From Bacteroidales bacterium (lineage in GTDB: Bacteria > Bacteroidota > Bacteroidia > Bacteroidales > F082): DNA of 64,000 nucleotides. The DNA lies in NCBI GenBank assembly GCA_030683155.1, contig JAUXMV010000045.1, forward strand, positions 1-64,000. Direction: 5' to 3'. Each line of letters starts with the position of its first letter. Position 1 is the first letter of the stretch. Under the pieces are notes generated by a model. It saw only the letters and a program-made list of their open reading frames with translations, did not search any database and was not told where the DNA came from. Both the position numbers and the translations under genes were made by a program. Of this stretch, positions 50,481 through 61,248 are shown one piece after another.

Positions 50481-53400
50481 TCAGATTTTCCTGCTAACTT
50501 CCTTTTCTGAATAACCTTCGATGATATCACCAACTTTGATGTCATTAAATCCATCGATATTTAATCCACATTCATAACCTGCATTTACTTCTTTAACATC
50601 GTCTTTGAATCTCTTAAGCGATCCTAGATGTCCGGAGTAAATTACAATGCCATCACGGATAATGCGGATTTTTGTATTTCTGTTGACTTTTCCATCAAGT
50701 ACCATACATCCTGCAACAGTACCAACTTTCGTGATTCTGAATACCTCTCTGATTTCGATATTGCAAGTAATTACTTCTTCGATTTCCGGAGCAAGCATTC
50801 CTTCAATAGCGGCTTTAATTTCTTCAATTGCTGTGTAAATAATTGAATAAAGCCTGATATCGATTTCTTCGGTTTCAGCAATTTTTCTTGCCTGAAGACT
50901 TGGACGTACCTGGAATCCAATTACAATAGCATTCGAAGCAGAGGCAAGCATGATATCAGACTCTGTAATTGCTCCTACAGATTTATGAATAACATTTACC
51001 TGAACTTCCTTCGTTGAAAGTTTGAGCAATGAATCGGATAATGCTTCAACAGACCCATCAACATCACCCTTAACAATAAGGTTAAGTTCTTTGAAATCTC
51101 CAATGGCGATGCGGCGTCCAATTTCGTCTAGTGTAATATGTTTTTGGGTTCTCAGACCTTGTTCGCGTTGCAATTGTTGACGACGGGCTGCGATATTTTT
51201 CGCTTCTTTTTCGTCATGCATCACCATGAAACTATCTCCAGCCTGAGGCGCTCCGTTCAAACCAAGCAATAAAGTTGGTGTTGATGGGCCGGCTTCTTTA
51301 ATCTGAGTATTTCGCTCGTTGAACATTGCTTTTACTTTGCCAAAGACTGAGCCGGCTAAAACAATGTCGCCCTGACGGAGTGTGCCGTCTTGAACAAGTA
51401 TTTTGGCGACGTAACCCCGTCCTTTATCTAGTGCAGATTCAATTACAGTACCTTTTGCAGCTCTTTTGGGATTTCCCTTTAAGTCAAGAATTTCTGCCTC
51501 GAGCAAAACTTTCTCAAGCAAAAGATCAATGCCTATACCAGATTTGGCTGAAACTTCCTGACATTGATATTTACCACCCCAGTCCTCGACCAGGATGTTC
51601 ATATTGGCAAGCTGTTCACGCAGACGTTCGGTGTTTGCTGTAGGTTTATCAACCTTATTGAATGCAAACACAATGGGAACACCAGCAGCCTGAGCGTGAT
51701 TTATCGCTTCTTTGGTCTGAGGCATTACGCTATCATCTGCAGCGATTACAATAATTGCCACATCAGTTACTTTTGCTCCACGTGCACGCATGGCAGTAAA
51801 TGCTTCGTGACCAGGAGTATCGAGGAAGGCTATTTTTTTGCCACTTTCGGTGAAAACTTCGTATGCACCGATATGTTGTGTAATTCCACCAGCCTCACCT
51901 GCAACAACATTTGCCTTACGGATATAATCCAAAAGCAGTGTTTTACCATGGTCAACGTGTCCCATAACGGTAACAATAGGTGCTCTTTCAACAAGATCTT
52001 CCGGATTATCAGGTTCTTCTGACTCAGCAAGTGTGTCCTGAAGATCATGACTGGTGAACTCAACTTCAAAACCAAATTCTTCGGCAACAAGAGAAAGTGT
52101 TTCAGCATCAAGTCTTTGATTGATTGAAACAGCCATGCCCAAACTCATACATGTTGCGATAACTTTTATAACAGGCACATTCATCATGGTGGCCAATTCA
52201 TTGGCCGTAACGAATTCTGTTACTTTGATTACTGATTTATCATGTTCTGCACGGGCAAGTTCCTCGGCCATATTGTGTGTGAAAGCATCTCGCTTTTGAC
52301 GTCTGTGCTTTGACGTTTTGGATTTACCCATAGGAGACAATCTTGCCAACGTTTCTTTAATCTGTCGTTGGATATCCTCCTCTGTAAGTTCAGCCTTTTC
52401 TTCTTTTCTTGGTGGAGCAGGTTTGCCTCTTCTTAAATCTTTTTGAGGAGACTGCTGTTGCTTTGGAGCTGTCGATGGACTTGCCGAAGTAGCGGGTGTA
52501 TCGCCTTGAGGCTTGGTTTTTATACGTTTCCGTTTTTTCTTCTTCTGTGCTGAAGTCAGTTTGTCTTCTGAAGAAGAGGCAACAGGTTTGGCTTTTCGCC
52601 TGTCATCAGGCAAAATAATTTTATCAAGTATCGTTACTCCCTGAAGCTTTACAAGCTCGGTGGGCAGAAAATTGTCTGGTCTGATAATTTTCTCAACCGT
52701 TTTTTCAGCAGTTGTCTCAGGTTTAACAGGTTGAATATTTTCTTCTTTTCTAGGAGTCGCTGTGCCAGGTTTTGCTGGAGGCGCTGTTTGGGTTTTACCA
52801 GGAGCCTGTGTTTGTTGTGATGATGGAGAGGAAAATTGCTTTTTTCTGTCTGCAACTCTTTTTGCTTGCTCTTTATCTTTTTCCTGCTTTTTCTGATCCT
52901 CTTCTTTTTGTCTTTGCGCTCTGCTCTTTCTGTCAGGTTTTGTGCGCATATTCATGCTGTCAAGATCAATTTTGCCTAAAATCTTGAGTTCGCCTTCCAC
53001 ATGAGGTGTTGAGGATTCTTCAGCAGCTTGAAAAGATGGAATCTGAGCGCTTGAATCTTTTGTTTTAGAAGTAACTTCAACTGGGGGTAGAATTACTTCT
53101 TCTTCTGATTTTTCAATAACTACTTCAGGTACAGCTTTTTCTGCAGCTTTTATTTCAGCTTTTATTTCTTGTTTGACTTTAACGATAGGCTTATCAGCCA
53201 CCGTCATTTCTTGAATCTGCTGTACTGTTTCAATTTCAGCTTTTGCTGGTTTTGTTTCCTCACTTAAAGTGGGTTCAGCTTTGTCCGTAGTTTTTTGCTT
53301 CGGCAAAGTCACAGAAACTGGAGCAGCTTCTTCTTTTACTGGCTCCCTGGTTTCAACAATTACTGCAGGTTTTGTATCTTCCTCTGCAACTACTTCTTTC

Positions 53401-53801
53401 GCTGCCTGAGGTTTATTTTCTACCGGTTCAGCCTTGGGTTTTGATTCGGTTTGATTTACGGTCTTGTCAGAAAAGGTATTCTGGATATTTTTAATAAGCA
53501 GCTCTCCGGAATCAAAGTCTTCATCTTCATCTTCTTCAAAGTCTTTTTTAAGGACTTCTTCAGCTGTGATGGTCTTCCGGCCAGAATATTCTATTCCAAG
53601 TTTTTGTGACACCTCCTTAACCTGTTTTTCTGTCTGGTATTCTTTTACCAGCAAAACATACATCTCAGCAGATAGCTTGGTATTTGGATTTGGGTCAATC
53701 TGATGTCCCTTTTTAGAGAGAAACTCAACGATGGTATTTGTACCAACATTGAATTCTCTGGCTGCTTTACTTAAACGAACTGTTGATGAGCCTTCGGACA
53801 T
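50481..53801 (-). CDS. infB: Translation initiation factor IF-2
   Basis: GTPase that brings initiator tRNA to the 30S subunit. The N-terminal IF2_N domain ([17 protein letters not shown]) is followed by about 450 residues of Glu/Lys/Pro/Ala-rich low complexity, then a second IF2_N, then the G domain (GHVDHGKT near residue 612, [14 protein letters not shown]) and C-terminal domains. The ATG at 53801 is the family start; an ATG at 53834 adds 11 residues. 1106 aa is long but usual for Bacteroidota. Third gene of rimP-nusA-infB. Confidence 0.97.
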   Translation of the reverse strand: MSEGSSTVRLSKAAREFNVGTNTIVEFLSKKGHQIDPNPNTKLSAEMYVLLVKEYQTEKQVKEVSQKLGIEYSGRKTITAEEVLKKDFEEDEDEDFDSGELLIKNIQNTFSDKTVNQTESKPKAEPVENKPQAAKEVVAEEDTKPAVIVETREPVKEEAAPVSVTLPKQKTTDKAEPTLSEETKPAKAEIETVQQIQEMTVADKPIVKVKQEIKAEIKAAEKAVPEVVIEKSEEEVILPPVEVTSKTKDSSAQIPSFQAAEESSTPHVEGELKILGKIDLDSMNMRTKPDRKSRAQRQKEEDQKKQEKDKEQAKRVADRKKQFSSPSSQQTQAPGKTQTAPPAKPGTATPRKEENIQPVKPETTAEKTVEKIIRPDNFLPTELVKLQGVTILDKIILPDDRRKAKPVASSSEDKLTSAQKKKKRKRIKTKPQGDTPATSASPSTAPKQQQSPQKDLRRGKPAPPRKEEKAELTEEDIQRQIKETLARLSPMGKSKTSKHRRQKRDAFTHNMAEELARAEHDKSVIKVTEFVTANELATMMNVPVIKVIATCMSLGMAVSINQRLDAETLSLVAEEFGFEVEFTSHDLQDTLAESEEPDNPEDLVERAPIVTVMGHVDHGKTLLLDYIRKANVVAGEAGGITQHIGAYEVFTESGKKIAFLDTPGHEAFTAMRARGAKVTDVAIIVIAADDSVMPQTKEAINHAQAAGVPIVFAFNKVDKPTANTERLREQLANMNILVEDWGGKYQCQEVSAKSGIGIDLLLEKVLLEAEILDLKGNPKRAAKGTVIESALDKGRGYVAKILVQDGTLRQGDIVLAGSVFGKVKAMFNERNTQIKEAGPSTPTLLLGLNGAPQAGDSFMVMHDEKEAKNIAARRQQLQREQGLRTQKHITLDEIGRRIAIGDFKELNLIVKGDVDGSVEALSDSLLKLSTKEVQVNVIHKSVGAITESDIMLASASNAIVIGFQVRPSLQARKIAETEEIDIRLYSIIYTAIEEIKAAIEGMLAPEIEEVITCNIEIREVFRITKVGTVAGCMVLDGKVNRNTKIRIIRDGIVIYSGHLGSLKRFKDDVKEVNAGYECGLNIDGFNDIKVGDIIEGYSEKEVSRKI

Positions 53802-53852
53802 AATCAGGATAAAGTGTTTAATTTTTGTAAACAAAGCGCAAAAATATGTATT

Positions 53853-55088
53853 TTATTCAAATTCAGCTTTTAAGATACGGATAACCTCTTGAATTGTTTC
53901 CATCTCAAGGTCGGTACGTGATTCTAGCTCTTCAATGCGAAGATCTAATACGCTCTTGGCTGTATCACAACCAATCTTTTGAAGTTCTTTAATCACCCAA
54001 GGTTCTATTTCATCTGAGAATTCCATCAGATCAACATCCTCTGAGTCAATATCGGTATCACGATAAACATCAATTTCATAACCAGTAAGACGTCCGGCGA
54101 GTTTAATGTTAAAACCACCTTTACCGATTGCTAAACTTACCTGATCTGGTTTCATGTAAACCTCTGCGCGCTTGTATTCTTCATCAATATGAATCGATGA
54201 AATTTTTGCAGGGCTTAATGATCTAGTTATAAATAGATTAGCGTTGGCTGTATAATTGATGACATCAATATTTTCATTGCGCAATTCACGAACGATACCG
54301 TGAATACGGGAGCCTTTCATTCCTACACAAGCGCCAACAGGGTCGATACGATCATCGTATGATTCAACCGCAATCTTGGCTCTTTGGCCTGGTTCACGAA
54401 CAATTCTTTTAATAGTAATCAGTCCATCATAAACTTCAGGAACCTCTGCCTCAATAAGACGTTGAAGGAAAATTTCTGAAGTTCTAGAAAGGATAATCTG
54501 AGGTGAATTGTTCCTCATTTCAACTTTCAACACAACTGCCCTGATGGTATCGCCTTTGCGATAGAAATCCGTCGGTATTTGTTCTGATTTCGGCAACATC
54601 AACTCGATACCTTCGTCATCCAAAACAAGAATTTCACGTCGCCAAACCTGATATACTTCACCGGCAATAACATCGCCGACTTTATCTTTGTATTTCTGAT
54701 AAATATTATCCTTCTCATATTCCAGAATTTTGGAAACAAGACTTTGTCTGATTGTGAGTATTTCGCGTCTTCCAAAATCCTTAATGCTGATAGATTCTGA
54801 AACTTCTTCGCCAACTTCAAAGTCAGGCTCTATTTTAACTGCTTCAGAAAGAGCTATTTGTGTTGCAGGATCTTCTACCTCACCGTCTTCAACGATTTCC
54901 CGGTTGTGCCAAATTTCAAGGTCACCCTTGTCAATGTTAACAATGATATCGAAGTTTTGATCTGAACCATATTTTTTAATCAGCATGGAACGGAATACAT
55001 CTTCAAGGATGCGCATCATGCGCTCTCTGTCGATATTTTTGAATTCTTTAAATTCTGAAAAACTTTCTACTAAGTTGATACTGTCCAT
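53853..55088 (-). CDS. nusA: Transcription termination/antitermination factor NusA
   Basis: RNA polymerase-binding factor (411 aa): N-terminal domain, S1 domain (GDVIAGEVYQV), two KH domains (DPVGACVGMKGSRI, SLAIGKGGFNIKLAGRLTG) and a short acidic C-terminal helix-hairpin region. Second gene of the operon, 25 nt from rimP. Confidence 0.97.
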   Translation of the reverse strand: MDSINLVESFSEFKEFKNIDRERMMRILEDVFRSMLIKKYGSDQNFDIIVNIDKGDLEIWHNREIVEDGEVEDPATQIALSEAVKIEPDFEVGEEVSESISIKDFGRREILTIRQSLVSKILEYEKDNIYQKYKDKVGDVIAGEVYQVWRREILVLDDEGIELMLPKSEQIPTDFYRKGDTIRAVVLKVEMRNNSPQIILSRTSEIFLQRLIEAEVPEVYDGLITIKRIVREPGQRAKIAVESYDDRIDPVGACVGMKGSRIHGIVRELRNENIDVINYTANANLFITRSLSPAKISSIHIDEEYKRAEVYMKPDQVSLAIGKGGFNIKLAGRLTGYEIDVYRDTDIDSEDVDLMEFSDEIEPWVIKELQKIGCDTAKSVLDLRIEELESRTDLEMETIQEVIRILKAEFE

Positions 55089-55113
55089 TTTGTAAGGAAT
55101 GATTTTTTAATAA

Positions 55114-55578
55114 TTAATGGAAACTGACCACTGGTTTGGCTTCAAGAATATCGCTGAAAGCGATTGTTATCGGCCCGCCGGTTTGAAGTTGCTTAATTTT
55201 ATTTCGTTTCTTTTCTACAATAATTTCTATAGTAATGGATTCATCCTTTACTTCCAGAAGTTTGCCTCTGTGTATATTGCCATCATTGAGTTCAACCTCA
55301 ATGCTTCTGCCAATATTTTTAACATATTGTCTTTTCATTGAAAAAGGATGATCAAGTCCTGAAGATGAAACCCTTAATTCAAAATCTTCTTCTTCACGAT
55401 CGAGTCTGTTTTCAATCATTTTGCTTACCTCAACGCAATGATCAATGGTAAGCGAAGTGTCTGAATCTAAAAATACCAGTATCAGGTCGCCGACTTTCAC
55501 TTTAACATCAACAACAAATCTGTCGGTTCCATCAAGGAACTCCGTAATCCAATCTTTAATTTCTCTTTCGTTCAACAT
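55114..55578 (-). CDS. rimP: Ribosome maturation factor RimP
   Basis: Assists 30S subunit maturation. The protein (154 aa) has the RimP N-terminal alpha-beta domain (FVVDVKVKVGDLILVFLD, DHCVEVSKMIE, VSSSGLDHPF) and the SH3-like C-terminal domain. First gene of the rimP-nusA-infB operon, preceded by a terminator-like hairpin in its leader and a good promoter. Confidence 0.95.
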   Translation of the reverse strand: MLNEREIKDWITEFLDGTDRFVVDVKVKVGDLILVFLDSDTSLTIDHCVEVSKMIENRLDREEEDFELRVSSSGLDHPFSMKRQYVKNIGRSIEVELNDGNIHRGKLLEVKDESITIEIIVEKKRNKIKQLQTGGPITIAFSDILEAKPVVSFH

Positions 55579-55588
55579 AAAAATTCAA

Positions 55589-55613
55589 TAAAAAAGGGGA
55601 CTCTTGCCCCCCT
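55589..55613 (-). promoter_or_regulatory. Attenuator-like hairpin in the rimP-nusA-infB leader
   Basis: On the minus strand AGGGG pairs with CCCCT (55609-55613 with 55595-55599), followed by six T. It lies after the promoter and 11 nt before the rimP ATG, so it could terminate transcription prematurely. NusA-dependent leader control is known in the E. coli rimP operon; a similar scheme here is inference. Confidence 0.5.
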
Positions 55614-55640
55614 AATTTCTTATCTCCCCTCAAAACGTTG

Positions 55641-55669
55641 CAAAAGTACAACAATTTGTTGAAATCAAA
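55641..55669 (-). promoter_or_regulatory. Promoter of the rimP-nusA-infB operon
   Basis: TACTTTTG (55641-55648, minus) with TTTG 17 nt upstream (55666-55669). Transcription would start near 55635. Confidence 0.65.
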
Positions 55670-55737
55670 TGCTGCTGACAGCGAAATCATCGTATAAAAC
55701 AATAATTTAATATTTCACTTTGAGTCATTAGCAGAAG

Positions 55738-55772
55738 CAAAAACAAAAGCCTGTTACCCGGAAGTAGCAGGC
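55738..55772 (-). terminator. Terminator of tRNA-Gln
   Basis: AGCCTG...CAGGCT stem (55749-55772) followed on the minus strand by TTTTGTTTTT. Confidence 0.8.
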
Positions 55773-55779
55773 TTCTCTG

Positions 55780-55850
55780 TTGTCCAACCAGGATTCGAAC
55801 CTAGACAGGCAGAACCAAAATCTGCAGTGCTACCGTTACACCATTGGACA
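55780..55850 (-). tRNA. tRNA-Gln (anticodon TTG)
   Basis: 71-nt cloverleaf on the minus strand: acceptor TGTCCAA/TTGGACA, D stem GTGT/GCAC, anticodon stem GCAGA/TCTGC around loop TTTTGGT (anticodon TTG), T stem CTAGG/CCTGG with loop TTCGAAT. CCA is not encoded. It sits just upstream of the rimP operon, comparable to the metY tRNA before rimP in E. coli, but has its own promoter and terminator. Confidence 0.95.
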
Positions 55851-55874
55851 ATGTTTCTTTATCGAAACGGGCTG

Positions 55875-55905
55875 CAAAAATATATAATTTCTGAAAGCCT
55901 TGCAA
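55875..55905 (-). promoter_or_regulatory. Promoter of tRNA-Gln
   Basis: TATTTTTG (55875-55882, minus) with TTG 20 nt upstream (55903-55905), 25 nt before the tRNA 5' end. Confidence 0.6.
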
Positions 55906-56094
55906 TATGTAGTCATAAAAAATATGAAATATATTTTTAAAGCTATAGTAAACAAGTGGTTGCATTTTTTTTGATTTATTTTTTAAACGTTTTTTCAATC
56001 ATTTTAAATGAATATCATCAAAATATTTTAGTTTTCTTAAGAATATTAATTATTTGAAACACTTAAAATCCAAACCAAATTTAGATTTTAAATG

Positions 56095-56102
56095 TATTTT
56101 TG
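56095..56102 (+). promoter_or_regulatory. -7 box of the GT117 gene
   Basis: TATTTTTG, 54 nt before the ATG. Confidence 0.45.
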
Positions 56103-56156
56103 CGAATTATTCAAAACGATTTCATCAAGATGATTTTCTGTTAAAAAATTGATATA

Positions 56157-59100
56157 ATGAATTTTAAGAAACTTAATGATTTGACTGGTTGGATTGTGTT
56201 TATTATCGCAACCACCGTTTATTTTCTTACCCTTGAGCCAACAGCAAGTTGGTGGGATTGTGGCGAATACATTGCTACAGCATACAAGTTACAGGTTGGA
56301 CATCCTCCGGGGGCACCACTTTTTCAAATGATCGGAAGGTTTTTCAGTTTATTTGCTTTTGGAGACGTTAGTAGAGTGGCGCTTATGATGAATGTGATGT
56401 CGGCTTTATCGAGCAGCCTGACGATTTTGTTCCTTTTCTGGACCATCACTTTGCTTGCCCGAAAGTTTATGATGCAAGGCGATGATGCAAATATCAAAGG
56501 AAATCAGTTTGCAGTGCTAGGCGCTGGAGTTGTTGGTGCCTTAGCATACACTTTCAGTGATTCCTTTTGGTTTTCGGCAGTTGAGGGTGAAGTTTATGCC
56601 ATGTCGTCATTTTTTACAGCAGTTGTTTTTTGGGCTATTCTTCGCTGGGAACGTGTTGCTGATGAACCACATAATTTCCGATGGCTGCTCTTCATAGCTT
56701 ATCTTATCGGATTGTCTATCGGCGTGCATATGTTGAACCTTTTGGCTATTCCGGCGATTGTGTATGTGTTTTATTTTAAAAAGTATAACCCAACACTTAA
56801 AGGCTTCATTCTTTCCGGAATTATTTCAGTTGCGATTCTGGGCTTTATCATGAGCCTGATTATTCCGCAGGTTGCTAATCTGGCAAGCAAATTTGAGCTA
56901 TTTTTTGTGAACACACTCGGAATGCCTTTCAATACCGGAACGTTGATTTATTTCGCCATCCTGATAGCTGCAATACTATTCGGTATCAAATACACCCGCC
57001 GAAAAGGTCTGGTTGTTCTCAACACAGCAATTCTTGCTTTCATGTTTATCCTCATTGGATATTCTTCTTTCTTTATGATTGTTATCCGGTCGAATGCCAA
57101 TACTCCGATTAATGAGAATGAGCCCAATGATGCAATCTCATTGCTGGCTTACCTCAACAGGGAGCAATATGGTGACTGGCCATTACTTTATGGTCAATAT
57201 TACAGTGCTCCTGTAGTTGATTATAAAGACGGTTCACCAGTTTACGTTAAAGATAAAAACCGTGGAAAATATATCATCACAGATTATCGAAAAAGTACAA
57301 AGCCTGTTTATGATGATCGTTTCACAACGCTCTTACCACGTATGTGGAGCAATCAAAAGCAGAGTCATATCAGCATGTACAAACAGTATGGAGGTGGGCA
57401 GGGAGTACCTGTGCGCGTAACAAAAAGTGATGGTAGCAGTGAAGTTATTTATCGCCCAACTTATGGTGAAAATCTTAGGTTTTTCTTCAGTTATCAAATC
57501 TCTCATATGTATTTCCGCTATTTTATGTGGAATTTTGCTGGTAGACAGAATGATATTGAAAGTCAAGGAGAGTTTGATAATGGAAACTGGATTAGCGGAA
57601 TAAATTTCATTGATTCTTACCGTCTTGGTGATCAGAAAAATTTGCCTGAAAGCATGAAGAACCCTGCCAGAGCCAGATTTTATTTTCTGCCGTTGTTGCT
57701 TGGTTTGGCTGGATTATTTTTTCATCTTAAAAAGCATGAAAAGGACACATGGATCGTATTCCTGATGTTTATTATGACGGGATTGGCTATTATCGTTTAT
57801 CTTAACCAAACACCTTATCAACCCCGTGAAAGGGATTACGCTTATGCCGGATCTTTTTATGCATTTGCAATTTGGATTGGTTTTGGAGTGCTATGGCTTT
57901 ACGATTTGATTTCTAAATTTCTAAAAAAACCTGCATTCTCTGCAGTTGCAGTCACCTTGGCATCCTTGATACTGGTGCCGGGTATAATGGCCATTGAAGG
58001 ATGGGAAGGTCATAACCGTTCGGGTAAATATCCTGCCAGAGATTTTGCAATGAGTTACATGGCTCAATGCGCTCCCAATTCTATTATTTTCACAAATGGG
58101 GACAATGACACCTTTCCGTTGTGGTATGTTCAGGAGGTAGAAAACTTCAGGACAGATATGCGGGTTGTAAACTATATGCTTGCTTCCGGTGATTGGTATG
58201 TGCATCAGTTAGCAAAAAAAGTATATGAATCAGACAGGTTGCCACTAACATTAACTCCGGAACAATATAATAAAGGGGTGAATGAATACACGCCTGTGCT
58301 TGAGCGCATTCAGGGGCCTGTTGAACTGAAAGAAGCAATTCAGTTTATCGCTGATGATCGTGACCAGACAAAAGTTCCCTTACAATCAGGTGAGAGAATT
58401 AATTATATGCCAACACGCAAGCTTAAACTTACTATTGATAAAGAAGCTGTTATCAGAAGCGGAACTGTTCCTGTAAGTATGCATCACCTCATTGTTGATG
58501 TGATTGAATGGGAAATCAGTCAAAATGGCTTATACAAAAACGATTTAATGTTGTTAGACCTTATCGCTTCCAACAATTGGGAACGTGCGATTTATTTTGC
58601 CAACCCAAACAGTGTCAGCAAGGTGTTTAATGTAGATAAATACTGTCATATGGAAGGTGTTGTTTATCGTTTTATGCCTGTTATCGCTCCTGAATATTAT
58701 AGAAATATGGGTGGTGTTTACGCTGAAGGATCATATGAGCTACTTGTAAACAAAGCCAGTTGGGGAAATCTCCATGATCCAAAAGTTACAATAGACCGCG
58801 AAAGTTATCGCAATTCTGCTTTGGCAAAACAAAGCTATATGCGACTGGCACAGGCTTTGCTAAACGAAGGCAAAGCCGACTCTGCCGTTGCTGTACTCGA
58901 TAAGAGTCTGGAGTTTTTCCCACACAGCAAAATTACATTCGATTATTATATGCTTCCTTGGGTCGATATTTATTTCGAAGCAGGAGCTCCGGAAAAGGCC
59001 GTTTCTGTTATTCGTCTGCTGTCTGACCGATATCTGGATGATCTCAGATATTATACAAGTCTGCAAGGTAAGTTTGCAAGTTATTATGACAACAATATGC

Positions 59101-59222
59101 AAGAAGCATTGGCAGTTATTCAACGCCTTTCGGAAATTGCACGTCAGCGAAACCAAACTGAGTTGCAGAAAGAACTCGAGGAAGCGCTTACATCACAGCT
59201 AAATCTATTTGGTATTGATTAG
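56157..59222 (+). CDS. DUF2723/GT117 polytopic membrane glycosyltransferase-like protein
   Basis: A 1021-aa membrane protein of the DUF2723 family (GT117, protein O-mannosyltransferase-like GT-C fold). LEPTASWWDCGEYIATAYKLQVGHPPGAPLF (residues about 26-56) contains the WDCGEY acidic catalytic motif. About ten spans fill the first 650 residues, followed by a soluble C-terminal part with a TPR-like helix pair (ALLNEGKADSAVAVLDK). It probably transfers a lipid-linked sugar to exported proteins, consistent with Bacteroidota O-glycosylation. Single gene with its own promoter and terminator. Confidence 0.92.
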   Translation: MNFKKLNDLTGWIVFIIATTVYFLTLEPTASWWDCGEYIATAYKLQVGHPPGAPLFQMIGRFFSLFAFGDVSRVALMMNVMSALSSSLTILFLFWTITLLARKFMMQGDDANIKGNQFAVLGAGVVGALAYTFSDSFWFSAVEGEVYAMSSFFTAVVFWAILRWERVADEPHNFRWLLFIAYLIGLSIGVHMLNLLAIPAIVYVFYFKKYNPTLKGFILSGIISVAILGFIMSLIIPQVANLASKFELFFVNTLGMPFNTGTLIYFAILIAAILFGIKYTRRKGLVVLNTAILAFMFILIGYSSFFMIVIRSNANTPINENEPNDAISLLAYLNREQYGDWPLLYGQYYSAPVVDYKDGSPVYVKDKNRGKYIITDYRKSTKPVYDDRFTTLLPRMWSNQKQSHISMYKQYGGGQGVPVRVTKSDGSSEVIYRPTYGENLRFFFSYQISHMYFRYFMWNFAGRQNDIESQGEFDNGNWISGINFIDSYRLGDQKNLPESMKNPARARFYFLPLLLGLAGLFFHLKKHEKDTWIVFLMFIMTGLAIIVYLNQTPYQPRERDYAYAGSFYAFAIWIGFGVLWLYDLISKFLKKPAFSAVAVTLASLILVPGIMAIEGWEGHNRSGKYPARDFAMSYMAQCAPNSIIFTNGDNDTFPLWYVQEVENFRTDMRVVNYMLASGDWYVHQLAKKVYESDRLPLTLTPEQYNKGVNEYTPVLERIQGPVELKEAIQFIADDRDQTKVPLQSGERINYMPTRKLKLTIDKEAVIRSGTVPVSMHHLIVDVIEWEISQNGLYKNDLMLLDLIASNNWERAIYFANPNSVSKVFNVDKYCHMEGVVYRFMPVIAPEYYRNMGGVYAEGSYELLVNKASWGNLHDPKVTIDRESYRNSALAKQSYMRLAQALLNEGKADSAVAVLDKSLEFFPHSKITFDYYMLPWVDIYFEAGAPEKAVSVIRLLSDRYLDDLRYYTSLQGKFASYYDNNMQEALAVIQRLSEIARQRNQTELQKELEEALTSQLNLFGID

Positions 59223-59236
59223 TCGCTTTAGTGATT

Positions 59237-59276
59237 AAAAAAATCCCCTGATCGAGTGAGATCAGGGGATTTTTTT
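59237..59276. terminator. Bidirectional terminator between GT117 gene and lgt
   Basis: AAAAAAATCCCCTGAT pairs with ATCAGGGGATTTTTTT around an 8-nt loop, serving both convergent genes. Confidence 0.93.
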
Positions 59277-59304
59277 ATGTGCGTATTTTTAAAAATTAGA
59301 TTTT

Positions 59305-60138
59305 TTATTTGGATAGGGTTTGTCTTTTTCTGAAACCATTATACCAAATCCATGCACCGGCCAAAACAAAAGGTATGCTGAGCCATTGTCCCATATTTAA
59401 AGCCATTGAAGCCTCAAAACCTACCTGTGGTTCCTTAAGAAATTCGATGAGGAAACGTGAACCGAAAATAAGCATCAGAAACCAGCCAAAGATAAATCCG
59501 GGCTGCTTATTGCCAATGTCGTTCTTGAAATAGCTGCGGTAAAGAAAAAAGAATGTTGCTAAATAAATGAGTCCTTCATATATTTGTGTGGGGTGTCTTG
59601 GGTCGGCATTTAAAGCAGGATCATAGTAACGGATAAACTGAAATGCCCAGGGTAGATTTGTGATATGACCAAAAATTTCAGAATTCATAAGGTTACCCAT
59701 GCGTATGAAAAACCCTGCAAGTGCAACAACGATAACAACTCTGTCAAGCGTCCATATGATCGTTTTCTTGTGCTTTTTTGAGAAGAAATGCAAAGCGATA
59801 ATGATTCCGATGGCTGCACCGTGACTTGCCAGACCACCTTCCCAAACTTTGAGAATGTCAAGTGGATTGGCCAGATAATATGCAGGTTCATAAAAAAAAC
59901 AATGACCCAAACGTGCTCCGATAACTGTTGCTACGAGCATATAAGTCGACAATTCATCAAGAACTTCGTATTTAATTTTTTCGTAACGAAATACTTTTTG
60001 CATGATGATGTAACCGACTACGAATGAAGCTGCAAAAAGCAGCCCGTACCAGCGTACACCATTTCCGCCTATTAAGGGCAGCCAATCAGGAAACTGAAAG
60101 ATTTCGGGAGATACATCCCATACGATGTGAAGTAACAT
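59305..60138 (-). CDS. lgt: Prolipoprotein diacylglyceryl transferase
   Basis: Inner-membrane enzyme that transfers diacylglycerol from phosphatidylglycerol to the lipobox Cys of prolipoproteins. VRWYGLLFAASF, GARLGHCFFYE, GGLASHGA (His106) and FFIRMGNLMNSEIFG (Arg146, Asn149) are all diagnostic; 277 aa with seven spans is normal. Promoter box at 60152-60159 gives a very short leader. Confidence 0.96.
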   Translation of the reverse strand: MLLHIVWDVSPEIFQFPDWLPLIGGNGVRWYGLLFAASFVVGYIIMQKVFRYEKIKYEVLDELSTYMLVATVIGARLGHCFFYEPAYYLANPLDILKVWEGGLASHGAAIGIIIALHFFSKKHKKTIIWTLDRVVIVVALAGFFIRMGNLMNSEIFGHITNLPWAFQFIRYYDPALNADPRHPTQIYEGLIYLATFFFLYRSYFKNDIGNKQPGFIFGWFLMLIFGSRFLIEFLKEPQVGFEASMALNMGQWLSIPFVLAGAWIWYNGFRKRQTLSK

Positions 60139-60151
60139 AGTGTTTTTTTTA

Positions 60152-60159
60152 CAAAGATA
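60152..60159 (-). promoter_or_regulatory. -7 box of lgt
   Basis: TATCTTTG on the minus strand, 14 nt before the ATG. Confidence 0.55.
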
Positions 60160-60297
60160 AAAAGTTTAAAGACGCACGATTATTCTATTTGTAATTGCAA
60201 GCTGTGCAGCAAATGTACTTATTGATTCTGTTTTATTGCAAAAAGTTTAAGAAAATTAAATCATTTTAGATCAGTCAAACACATTGATAATTATGGT

Positions 60298-61236
60298 TTA
60301 AATTTTCCTTATTTTTGATATTATCTTCATTCCAAATCTCACAAGGAAAGGCAAACGGTTGATGTAAATGCCGGGATAAGAGGTCTCTTTACTTCCAAAA
60401 CCTTTGTAATAGCGTGCAAGATTAGGGTTGTCTGAGCCTTCAAAATCGAAAACAAAATGACCCGGAGAGAATTCCTTAATTGCGGAATCAATAAGAAAAC
60501 TGAGCGCATGTGTCTCGCGTCCGATTTGATTTGCTCCTGAAAAGAGAAAGACTATTTTTCCATGACTTTTAACGAAAACGGCGCCAGCACAAAGTTCATT
60601 GTTTACTGTATATGCGCCATAAACCATTGCCTGACTTCGGTATATTGCGGCATAAACCAAGTTCACAAGTCGTTTATATTCGTGGTTGTTCCAATGACTG
60701 ATTGTACGACCTCGGTTTTGTCGAAAAAGTGTAATAATTTCTTCGGGGCCAATATTTTTCATGAGGGTGAGATTGGCTTCAATGGCTTTTTTCAGATTTC
60801 TCTTTGTATTGGTTGAGTACTTTCGGTAAAGTCGGTCATAGGTGTTGATTAAATCGAGCTCATGATTAAGGTGTTGTTGTACTTCAAAATGCTCAGAGTC
60901 AACTTTATTATGGGTGTTAAGTTTAATTTCAATAAGACGATATTGTGAAGGTATGGCATTCAGAAAATCGCGGACAATATTGGGATTGAGAATATTTCTT
61001 GAGTAAATTCCCAGCTGTTGTGCGAAAAATGGCTGAAACAAATAGCTCATGCCGAAACGCACATTGCCTGTAAGCGGAAAAACACGTTCATACTCATCCT
61101 CAACAAGCGCTTCCCAGTTTTGATGTACGATATCAAGATACCATGACCAGCCATACACATTGCCATTGAAGGAATCACGGATGCACAAATCCCACTTCAC
61201 TTTATCAATCTCAAGATGCTTTAAATGTCGAATCAT
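60298..61236 (-). CDS. FemAB/GNAT-like acyltransferase
   Basis: A 312-aa protein of the GNAT/FemAB-like group seen in exopolysaccharide and peptidoglycan loci. The N-terminal GNVYGWSWYLDIV and the late FVFDFEGSDNPNLARYYKGFGSKE (residues about 265-290) are the conserved blocks. It could aminoacylate or acetylate a glycan. It follows the polysaccharide deacetylase by 12 nt, so they are co-transcribed. Confidence 0.82.
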   Translation of the reverse strand: MIRHLKHLEIDKVKWDLCIRDSFNGNVYGWSWYLDIVHQNWEALVEDEYERVFPLTGNVRFGMSYLFQPFFAQQLGIYSRNILNPNIVRDFLNAIPSQYRLIEIKLNTHNKVDSEHFEVQQHLNHELDLINTYDRLYRKYSTNTKRNLKKAIEANLTLMKNIGPEEIITLFRQNRGRTISHWNNHEYKRLVNLVYAAIYRSQAMVYGAYTVNNELCAGAVFVKSHGKIVFLFSGANQIGRETHALSFLIDSAIKEFSPGHFVFDFEGSDNPNLARYYKGFGSKETSYPGIYINRLPFLVRFGMKIISKIRKI

Positions 61237-61248
61237 GCAATATGAACC

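Larger units (their letters stand above)
55851..56156. other. Intergenic region between tRNA-Gln and GT117 gene
   Basis: Very AT-rich. It contains the tRNA promoter (55875-55905) and the -7 box of the GT117 gene (56095-56102). Nothing else was recognised. Confidence 0.5.
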
